8,070 nucleotides of DNA from contig JACQVU010000318.1 of NCBI GenBank assembly GCA_016209585.1, forward strand, positions 1-8,070. The letters run 5' to 3'. Under the pieces are notes generated by a model. The model was given only the letters and a program-made list of their open reading frames with translations, made no database searches and was not told the DNA's origin. Shown here piece by piece: positions 1-7,300 of this stretch. A program made the translations under genes and the position numbers. Positions within the stretch are counted from its first letter, which is position 1, and each line of letters opens with the position of its first letter. This DNA comes from Planctomycetota bacterium. Lineage in GTDB: Bacteria; Planctomycetota; UBA8742; JACQVU01.

Positions 1-2
1 CG

Positions 3-1406
3 GGGGAGGACGGCGCGGCGGGTCGCGGGGTTCGCTTCAGCCCGTTCTTCAGTTACCTGGAAGAGCCGGAGCGGGATCGGACGCAACTTGACGTGCTCTA
101 CCCCCTCTTGTCGCGCCGGACGGACGGGAAGAGCAGCGCCACGCGGCTGATTCCGCTGGCCTACTACAAGAATGTCGTGCGGCCGGACGGCACGTACGAT
201 TGGGACGTGGTGCTCATCCCGTTCCTCTTTCTCGGCGACTCCAACGACGCGGACCGTGAGGGCGCATACCTTGGTGTCATGCCGTTCGGCGGAACGCTCA
301 AGGGGTTCCTGGGCAAAGAGCACATCGACTTCGTGCTCTTCCCCGCCTACTACCACGCGATGGACATGTACGGCTACTCCACCTACTTCACGCCCTTCCC
401 CTTCGTCGGCTGGGGAAGCGGCGGGGGGAAAGACTCGCTGATCATCTGGCCTTTTTACGGCAACGTGAACAAGCACGCGGCGGACGGCGCGCTGAAGTAC
501 GATCGCACGACGATCCTCTGGCCGGTGGTCAACTGGCAGACCAACGACACCAACACGCCGGAGCCGGAATCGGTCTTCGCGCTCTTCCCTTTCTACGGCC
601 AATGGATCACGGAAAACCGGGAGACGGGGGAGGTGGTGCGTCGGAAGTACTCCGTGCTCTGGCCGCTGTTCCAGCATGCGCGCGATGACCGCGTGCGCCG
701 CTTCTTCGATCAGGAGCGGGAGGTGAATTTCGCGCTCCAGCGCACCTACTGGGGGCTGTTCTGGCCGCTGGGGGCCTGGGAAACGGGGTTCGACCTGGCG
801 CGCGGCGAGGTGCGGGAACGGCGTTTGCTACCGTTCTACTGGTACACCCGCCGCCGCGGGCGGGAAGAGACGCGGGTGATGTTTCCGATCTACTGGCACG
901 ACCATTACGCGGGCCGCGCGAACGGCCGGCCCTTCGTGAACGACTACTACGCCGTCGCGCCCGTGCTCTGGTACGACTCCCGCGAGTACACGGTGGAAGG
1001 CGTCACCACCGACACCCATTGGTTCAAGGTCTGGCCCTTCTTCAGTTCGGAAAAGGAAGACGGCGGCGCGCGGCTGGTGGAGGTTCTCTCGCCCTTTCCC
1101 GCCCCCAGGAACGAGGGGTGGGACCGCACGCTCGGCCCGCTCTGGCGCCTGTTCGAGTACCGCAGCCTGCCGGAAGGCGACTCGCTGGTGCGGGTGCTGG
1201 GGCCGGTGTTCAAGCACCGCTGGTCGGAGAACGAGAGCGAAACGCACCTGTTGCCGATCTACTCGCGCCACGAGGTCCGCTCGCTGGGCCTCGACCGCAC
1301 CGACCTCTTCTGGGGGCTGTTCGGCTGGGGTCGGGAGCACGGGCAACCGTTCCTGAAACTGTTCTTCTTCCTTGAAGTTCCCCTCGGTGGCACGCCGGAC
1401 CCTTGA
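3..1406 (+). CDS. Aromatic ~20-residue repeat protein, 5'-truncated by window edge
   Basis: The frame is open from the first bases of the window to the TGA at 1404-1406 (467 visible codons). A GTG at 93 is possible, but the repeat pattern continues upstream of it (FSPFF, SYLEEP), so the true start lies outside the window. Almost the whole protein is a tandem array of units about 17-22 residues long. Each has a core of hydrophobic/aromatic, Pro, then hydrophobic/aromatic residues: VLYPLL, LIPFLF, LFPAYY, IWPFYG, LFPFYG, LWPLFQ, LLPFYW, MFPIYW, VWPFFS, LLPIYS. In visible-residue numbering the early core prolines fall at 14, 34, 51, 73, 94, 114, 131 and 150. Segments between cores are polar and often carry Arg, Asp or Gly turns, as expected for beta-hairpins. 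This suggests a beta-solenoid or an envelope/outer-membrane beta-structure; no catalytic motif is visible. I recognise no named family. The coding call is firm; the function is unknown. Confidence 0.85.
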   Translation, partial: GEDGAAGRGVRFSPFFSYLEEPERDRTQLDVLYPLLSRRTDGKSSATRLIPLAYYKNVVRPDGTYDWDVVLIPFLFLGDSNDADREGAYLGVMPFGGTLKGFLGKEHIDFVLFPAYYHAMDMYGYSTYFTPFPFVGWGSGGGKDSLIIWPFYGNVNKHAADGALKYDRTTILWPVVNWQTNDTNTPEPESVFALFPFYGQWITENRETGEVVRRKYSVLWPLFQHARDDRVRRFFDQEREVNFALQRTYWGLFWPLGAWETGFDLARGEVRERRLLPFYWYTRRRGREETRVMFPIYWHDHYAGRANGRPFVNDYYAVAPVLWYDSREYTVEGVTTDTHWFKVWPFFSSEKEDGGARLVEVLSPFPAPRNEGWDRTLGPLWRLFEYRSLPEGDSLVRVLGPVFKHRWSENESETHLLPIYSRHEVRSLGLDRTDLFWGLFGWGREHGQPFLKLFFFLEVPLGGTPDP

Positions 1407-1417
1407 CCCCCGGGAGA

Positions 1418-1496
1418 AGTTGTCAGTTGTCAGTTGCCAGTTGTCCGTGGCCAGCCGATGACACGCTCCATGCCTGACAACTGAAAACTGATAACT
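1418..1496. repeat. Inverted pair of 7-bp tandem repeats (AGTTGTC-type)
   Basis: The left arm has four head-to-tail heptads at 1418-1445: AGTTGTC, AGTTGTC, AGTTGCC, AGTTGTC. The right arm at 1476-1496 has three heptads in opposite orientation: GACAACT, GAAAACT, GATAACT. The 22-base arms 1418-1439 and 1475-1496 pair with three mismatches around a 35-base loop, so the transcript could form a long hairpin. The element is much richer in A+T than its surroundings. It begins 12 bases after the stop of the repeat-protein gene. It could act as a 3'-end stabiliser or weak terminator, but no T-tract follows. A promoter cannot be excluded; I see no well-spaced -35/-10 pair. Confidence 0.85.
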
Positions 1497-1505
1497 CTCG
1501 CTTGG

Positions 1506-1540
1506 CCCCTCGCCCCCCGTCCCTCGTCCCTCGCCCCTCC
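1506..1540. repeat. C-rich heptad array directly upstream of permease start
   Basis: Five consecutive 7-bp units lie in perfect phase: CCCCTCG, CCCCCCG, TCCCTCG, TCCCTCG, CCCCTCC. The array ends one base before the ATG at 1542. It occupies the place where a Shine-Dalgarno sequence should be, and no purine-rich site is present. Its last unit contains CCTCC, which resembles the anti-Shine-Dalgarno sequence rather than a ribosome binding site. The same heptad recurs at 7745-7772 and 8054-8060. Confidence 0.85.
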
Positions 1541-1541
1541 C

Positions 1542-3272
1542 ATGCGTCGCCTGGTGCTCGCGATCTCGCTGTTCGTCTTCGGGGCGGTCTGTCTCCTGCC
1601 GGTGCTCTCCCTCCTGGGGATGACGTTGCGCGACGCGGAAGGGAATTGGACGCTGGCGAAGTACGGGACGCTGTTCGGCGACGATCGCTCCGCCACGCTC
1701 TGGTGGAGCACGCTCTCGCTCGCCGGGACCGCGACGGTGGTGGCGACGGTGGTGGGCGTGCTGGTGGCGGCGTACGCCACGCGAGTGCGCTCGCGCCTGG
1801 CGCGGGCATTATGGATTCCCGCGGTGGCGGCGCTGCTCATTCCGCCCTACATCAACGCGCTGACCTGGTGGTGGTTTTTCGACGGCAACGGCTGGTTCAA
1901 CGGTCTCCTCCGAAGGTGGACGGGCACGCCGATCAGCGCGCAGCCGCCGGTGATGTTCACGGGCTGGTGGTTCGCGGTGGGAGTATTGGCCTCCTGCTTC
2001 TTCCCCATCGTGACGCTGCTGGCGGCCGCCGGCTTCCGCGCGGTGGACCCCGACCTGGAGGAGGCCGCGCGGCTGGCCCGCGGCCGGGCGGCCGCGTTCG
2101 CCTTCGTGACGCTGCGGTTGACGCTGCCCTACGTCGTGTCGGGCGCGGCGTTCGTCTTCGTTTTCGCGGTCTCCAGTTACTCCGTGCCCGACCTGTTGCG
2201 CGTGCAGACCTATTCCTCGGAGGTCTACGCGCGGGCGGTGAACCAGGCCGACTTCTCCGCCGCCGCGGCCGCGGCGATCCCGCTGGTGGCGCTGACGCTT
2301 GGGGGGGTGGTGGTTTACGCGGTGGTCGAGCGGCGCCGGCGGCTCTCCACGGCCGGATCGGTCAGGCGCGCGGGAGAAGCGCCGCTGTCGCCGGCGCTCT
2401 GGCCGGGGCTGGCGCTCTGCTGGCTGGCGGTCTTCGTGGCCGCGGGCATGCCGGTGCTCAACCTGCTCAACGCCTGGTCGGCCAACCCCGACGTGGAGCG
2501 TTCGCAGTTCGCCACCGGCAACGAGGCGCTGGACCGGCTCAACGTCGCCATGACCAACATGGGCATCGCCCTGCGGGAGGCCAGCGCCGACATCCGCGCC
2601 ACGCTGCTCCTGGCCGCCGCCACGGCCACGCTGTTGACGCTGCTGGGCGCGTCGCTGGGGTGGTTTTCCGCGCGGGCGCGGGGGGCGCGCGGCGCGTGGT
2701 TGGAGAACGCCCCGCTCCTGCCCCTGGCCTTCCCGGCCGTGACGGTGGGCGTGGCGCTCATCCAGTTCTGGAACGCGGCCCCGCCCCCGCCGCCGGAGGG
2801 ATCGTTCTGGCAAGAGCCGCGGGCTCACCTTTTCGCGGGGTTCGCCGGCTTCCAGGACTACGTCTACACCAGTTTCTGGATCATGCTGCTGGCCGCCGCC
2901 ACGCGCTACCTGCCCTTCACCATCAAACCGGCCGCGGCGGCGGCGCGGGCGGTGGACGTTTCGCTGGAGGAGGCCGCGCGAACGGCCGGCGTGCCCTGGT
3001 GGCGCCGCACGCTGGCGATCACCATGCGGCTCTCCGCCAACGCCCTGGCCGCCGCCTGGGTGCTGACCTTCATCCTGGTGGTGGAGGAGTTGGACATCTT
3101 CCTGCTGGTCAAGCCGGGCATCGGCGTGCTGCCGGAGCGCATTTACAACGCCTTCCACTTCGGCCGCACGGGCGTGGTGGCGGCCTGGTGCCTGGCGCTG
3201 CTGGCGTTCATCGTCTCGCCCCTCGCGCTCTTCCGCATCCTGGCCGGCGCCCGCCGGGCGGGAAACGGCTGA
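1542..3272 (+). CDS. ABC importer permease, fused two-domain type (Fe3+/thiamine-like)
   Basis: This 576-residue inner-membrane protein carries two binding-protein-dependent (MetI-type) permease domains in one chain, the layout of FbpB/SfuB and ThiP. About 12 membrane segments are visible, near residues 5-28, 57-80, 89-110, 138-165, 198-220, 241-264, 287-313, 353-378, 386-410, 440-460, 501-525 and 545-569. Each half has the cytoplasmic EAA loop that docks on the ATPase: EEAARLARG from residue 173 and EEAARTAG from residue 476. The first loop has Arg at the usual Gly position and is about three residues longer before LP. The second has MR where LP is usual. The C-terminal stretch with LPERIYNAF and HFGRTG resembles Fe3+-type permeases. 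The first ATG after the in-frame TGA at 1482 is used; no Shine-Dalgarno precedes it. The ATPase gene follows after 22 bp. Substrate is uncertain: ferric iron is the commonest for this architecture, but thiamine, phosphonate or polyamine are possible. Confidence 0.93.
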   Translation: MRRLVLAISLFVFGAVCLLPVLSLLGMTLRDAEGNWTLAKYGTLFGDDRSATLWWSTLSLAGTATVVATVVGVLVAAYATRVRSRLARALWIPAVAALLIPPYINALTWWWFFDGNGWFNGLLRRWTGTPISAQPPVMFTGWWFAVGVLASCFFPIVTLLAAAGFRAVDPDLEEAARLARGRAAAFAFVTLRLTLPYVVSGAAFVFVFAVSSYSVPDLLRVQTYSSEVYARAVNQADFSAAAAAAIPLVALTLGGVVVYAVVERRRRLSTAGSVRRAGEAPLSPALWPGLALCWLAVFVAAGMPVLNLLNAWSANPDVERSQFATGNEALDRLNVAMTNMGIALREASADIRATLLLAAATATLLTLLGASLGWFSARARGARGAWLENAPLLPLAFPAVTVGVALIQFWNAAPPPPPEGSFWQEPRAHLFAGFAGFQDYVYTSFWIMLLAAATRYLPFTIKPAAAAARAVDVSLEEAARTAGVPWWRRTLAITMRLSANALAAAWVLTFILVVEELDIFLLVKPGIGVLPERIYNAFHFGRTGVVAAWCLALLAFIVSPLALFRILAGARRAGNG

Positions 3273-3294
3273 CCGCCTCTCGCCCGTCCTTCCC

Positions 3295-4305
3295 ATGGCC
3301 CGCATCGAGTTCTCCCGTCTCCGCAAAACCTTCGGCGCCCAGCCGGCGGTGGCCGATTTCTCCCTGGTGTGCGAAGAGGGGCGGGTGACGGTGATCCTTG
3401 GCCCGTCGGGGTGCGGCAAGACCACCGTGTTGCGCATGGCCGCCGGGCTGGAGGCGCCGGACGCCGGAATCATTCGGTTCGATGACCGGGTGGTGAACGA
3501 CCCGCGCCCCGTCGTGCCGGCCGAGAGGCGCGGGGTGGGAATGGTCTTCCAATCGCTGGCGTTGTGGCCGCACTGGACGGTGGGGGGCAACCTGCGCTTC
3601 GCCTCTCGCGGGCGCGCTGGCGCCGACGACGCCCGGCGGCTGCTGGAAATGGTCGGGCTGGCGGATCGCGAGCGGGCCTTCCCGCACGAACTCTCGGGCG
3701 GCGAGCGCCAGCGCGTGGCTCTGGCGCGCGCGCTGGTGGGCAGGCCCCAGGTGCTCCTGCTGGACGAGCCGCTTTCAGACCTGGACCCGGCGCTGCGGGT
3801 GGAGTTGGCCGCGGCCATGCACGACGTGCAGCGGCGGACGGGAGTGACGACGCTCTTCGTGACGCACGCCCAGGACGAGGCCTTCACGCTGGCCGACAAA
3901 CTGGTGGTGATGCGGGCCGGCCGGGTCGCGCAGGAGGGAACGCCGGCCGAGGTCTACGAACGCCCGCGCACGCGGTTCGTGGCCGGCTTCGTGGGCACGG
4001 CCGCCGTTCTCCCCGGCGCGCTGCTGCGCACCGAAGAGTGGCGCCCCTTCGGCGCGGCGGCCGCGCCCGGCGTCGCCGAAGAGCGCGACGTGGCCCTGCG
4101 ACCGGAATCGATCGAGGAAGCGTCCGGCGGCCTCACGTTCCGCGTCGCGGCCACGCGCTTCCTGGGCGCACACCACCTGCTGTCCGCCGCGCGCGGCGAG
4201 GCGCGCGTGCATGTCCTGTCGGACGTTCCGCGCCCGGTCGGCGCGGAGATTGTCCTTCGGCTCCGCGCCGGCGCGCGGCTCTCTCCACTGGAGGAGGAGG
4301 CGTGA
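3295..4305 (+). CDS. ABC importer ATP-binding protein (FbpC/PotA-like, with C-terminal TOBE region)
   Basis: This 336-residue cytoplasmic ATPase powers the adjacent permease. All nucleotide-binding motifs are present in order: Walker A GPSGCGKT at residues 36-43, Q-loop Gln86, signature LSGGE at 133-137 followed by RQRVALARAL, Walker B VLLLDE at 153-158, D-loop SDLD at 161-164 and switch His191 (FVTHAQDEA). The signature has Glu where Gln is usual, a common functional variant. Residues from about 235 onward, including VALRPESI, match the TOBE regulatory/substrate-linked region of the CUT1/FbpC/PotA class. Length is normal for the class. The ATG at 3295 keeps the full N-terminal strand before Walker A. 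No Shine-Dalgarno is visible; the 22-bp junction with the permease gene is pyrimidine-rich. Translation may depend on coupling to the permease. Its stop overlaps the next start (TGATG at 4303-4307). ATPase identity is firm; substrate is not determined. Confidence 0.95.
   Translation: MARIEFSRLRKTFGAQPAVADFSLVCEEGRVTVILGPSGCGKTTVLRMAAGLEAPDAGIIRFDDRVVNDPRPVVPAERRGVGMVFQSLALWPHWTVGGNLRFASRGRAGADDARRLLEMVGLADRERAFPHELSGGERQRVALARALVGRPQVLLLDEPLSDLDPALRVELAAAMHDVQRRTGVTTLFVTHAQDEAFTLADKLVVMRAGRVAQEGTPAEVYERPRTRFVAGFVGTAAVLPGALLRTEEWRPFGAAAAPGVAEERDVALRPESIEEASGGLTFRVAATRFLGAHHLLSAARGEARVHVLSDVPRPVGAEIVLRLRAGARLSPLEEEA
4291..4300 (+). promoter_or_regulatory. Ribosome binding site for the large membrane protein
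   Basis: A purine run, GAGGAGGAGG, lies within the last codons of the ATPase gene, four bases upstream of the ATG at 4305. It is the strongest Shine-Dalgarno-like site in the operon and fixes the start of the large membrane-protein gene at 4305, although the frame stays open much further upstream. Confidence 0.8.
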
Positions 4306-7300
4306 TGGCCGGCGCGCCGCTGCTCGCTTTCACCATCCGGGCGCGCGCCCGCGCCGTGCCCCGCGCGGCGCGCGCGGCGTTGCTGGTCGCCGCGGGGCTT
4401 CTTCTCGCGCCGGCGGCTGCGTCATCGTCGCCCTCGGAGCCGGCGCCCACGGCCGCCTCCGGCGAGCCGGGGCTGGTGGTGGCTGAAGACTTCGAAGACC
4501 TTCCAGCCGGCGCGACCGCGCCCGGTCTGGTCGGCCGCGCGGTGGAGGTCGCGTCGCTCGCCCCAAGGCTTCTGCCACTGTCGGCTGACCGTCTCCGCGA
4601 CCTGAGCGACGGCGCGGTGACGTTCTGGTTCCGCCCCTCGGCCGCGGTGAACGCTCTGAAGCCCGGCGAGCGCGTGCTGCTCATGGCGGCCGAGCGGCAC
4701 GACCGCTTCAGCGTGGCGCTGGAGGCCGGCGGGGGGCTTTCGTGCGCTCTGAACGGCCGGGTGCTTCGGGCCACGACCCCGGACGGGCGCTGGGACGGCC
4801 GCTGGCAGTTCGCGGCCGCGGCCTGGGCTGACCTGCAGTTCGACGCCGGCGAGGCCCGGCTGCTGCTCAACGGCGAGGTGGCCGACACCCAGGCCGGCGG
4901 CGGGCCGACGTTGTCGCTGGAAGGCGGCGTGGCGCTCGCCCCGCCCGGCGGCGCGCGGGCCGCCGTGCTGCTGGACGAAGTCTGCTGGTACGACCAGGGG
5001 CTTTCCACGGCCGCGCTGCTCCACCGCTGGGAGTGGGCGCGCCGGCGCGCCGTGGAGCCGGTGGCGGGCGGCGACTACTTCGAGAACACCGCGGCCCAGG
5101 AGGGGCAGCGCCGCTTTCTTACCCGCTTTCCGCGCGGATATTACGTCTTGCGTCTGACGCTGGCCGTGGCCTTCGTTCTCGGGTGGTCGCTGCTCTTCGC
5201 CCGCGCGCTGCTCGCCGCCGGCCGCGTCCTGGCGGCGTGGCGGCCGGGCGCGGCGACGCCGGACGACCCGCCCCCGCCCGGAGGCGGCGCGACGCTGCTG
5301 GCCGGCGGATTCATGGTGATGACGCTGGTGGCGGGGATCGCCGCCTTCGCGCTTTCCTCCGAAACCCGCGTGCTCACCTGGCTGGCCGCGGCCGCCGGCT
5401 GCGCCCTGCTGCTGGCCGGCGAGCGCCACGCCGCCGCCGCCCGGCCGGCGTCGCGGCTGACGGGGCCGCGGCCGTGGCGCCCCGCGCTCCTGGTGGCGTT
5501 CTGTTTCACATGGCTCGCCGCGCCGCTCTGGTTGCGCGGCGTCGACGCCGGGCCGATCTCGCTGCCGGCCGCGCCGCGTACCGCGAAGGCCGCCGACGCG
5601 GCCGTGTCGCCCGGCGGCGACGCCTGGACGGCGCTCGGCCATTCCGGCCGCCGCGTGGACGCCATGATGGGCGAAGCCGCCGGCGGGTGGCCGGGAACGG
5701 ACGCGGCCGGGAACCAACCGCCGTCGGCGTCCGCCGCCGGCCACGAGGCGCTGGCCGCTGAGACGGGGCGCTTCCTGGCGATGGCGCTCGGCCCGGTGAA
5801 CGGCCTGATCGTCGGCCCCCTGGTGCTCGCCCTGGCCGCCGCCATGCTGGCCATGCCGGCCTTCACGCTGGCGCGCCGCATGGGGGCGCGGGCGCCGTTC
5901 GCCGCCGTCGCCGCGTTCTTCGCCGGCGGCGGCTTCGCCACCTTCGCCCTGATGGCGGCGGACGGGTCGGGCGTGATTTTTCGCTCCTTTCTCGCTTGGG
6001 AAATGGCCGCTGCCCTGCTGACGTGGCGGCGCGGACGGTGGGACATGGTCCTTTGCGCCACCGTCGCCGCCCTGGCCTCGCTGGTTCCGGCGGCTGCGCC
6101 ACTTGGACGGGAGATCGCCGGCTCCGCCTTCTGGGTCGTCGCCGCGGCGGCGGGCGTGCTCCTGTGGCGCGCGCGTTCCTGGAAAGGCGCCCTGGCCGCC
6201 TGCGCCGCGCTGTGGGCCGCCGCCCTGCTGGCGACGCCCGCGTGGACCGAAGCGGGCGACCGGGCGCGCCAGCCCGCCGCCGCCGACAGCGCGCGCGATT
6301 TCTTTGACCTGCTCGCGGGGCGCGATGCCAACGGCCTGCCGCCCGTGGTGGTGGCCGCGCCGGGGCTGTTCGCGGCCGGAGCCATCGCCTTGTCCGCGGC
6401 CGGCCTGCTCGCCGTCGCCGCGCGGCGCTGGCGTCGCCGCTGGCCTCGACTCCGCCCCGGAGCGACGGCCACGCTGGTGGAAGTGCTCTTCGCCGCCCAG
6501 GCCGCGGGCCTCTTCTTCCTGTTGCTTCCCGCGCCCAATCTCCTGTTGGCGCTCTCTGTTCCCCCCGTGCTGGCGCTCACCTTGGCCGCAGCCTCGCGCG
6601 GCTGGGAGTGGAGCGCGCGCGCCGTGCGCGACTCCCTCGCCGTCGGCCGCCGCCCAGCCGGGGAGCGGCTGGTGCGCGCCTTGATCGCGGCCTCGGCCGC
6701 ACTGTTCGGCTTCGCCTTTCTTCACCTGAACGGGGTCTTCATCAAACGCGCCGCACGGGTCGCGCCGGGGCCGGAGCGGTTGCGCCTGCTCGATTCCATC
6801 CGCGCCGATCCCGAACTCGCTCCCGGCGACGCCGTCCTCGTCCTGGCTGATCCCCCCACCGAACGCCTCTTCCGCCTCGGCTTGCGGGGGCTTGCGGTCC
6901 GCACCTGCGAGGAGACGCTTCTCACCGGTTCCGACGGCGGCTTCTTCCGGCCGGCGTCGACACCGCCGCCGCGCGCCCCGCGCCCCGCGCCCCGCGAGAA
7001 CTGGGGCGACCGCGCGGCCATCGAAGCGCGCGAAATGCGCGGCATCGCCCCAGGCGCCGCCGTCGCCTCCGGGGCCGGTGACGCCGGCGATTCCGCCCCC
7101 CTGGCGCCCCGCGACTTCGACGCGCTCAACCCGGAGATCGCGGCGGCGGCGAAGTACGTCATCGTGGCGGACTCCGCCGGCCTCTCCGACCCCTCCGAGG
7201 CGTTCAAGTTCTGGGGCCGGGCGGGCGACCTGCGGGTCTTCCGCCGTCGGCGCGTGGCGCCGATCGCGGAGCACGAGGGCGACGTGCTGGGGGTCTACTG

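Noticed and set aside
1418..1500. Sigma-70-type promoter formed by TTGTCA-like and GATAAC-like hexamers
   Set aside because: These words are part of the tandem heptads, and I found no pair with spacing close to 17 bases.
1418..1540. CRISPR array or insertion-sequence end
   Set aside because: The units are 7 bp without regular spacers, no cas or transposase gene is present, and no target-site duplication is evident.
1502..3388. A 628-codon open frame overlapping the permease in another frame
   Set aside because: Its translation is Gly/Arg/Ala low complexity without domains, while the overlapping frame is a clear permease with EAA loops. Long spurious frames are expected at this GC content.
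3564..4304. An N-terminal extension of the large membrane protein back to 3564
   Set aside because: It would overlap the well-supported ATPase gene by about 740 bases and reads as Arg/Gly/Ala low complexity. The ATG at 4305 has a strong ribosome site and opens a signal peptide.
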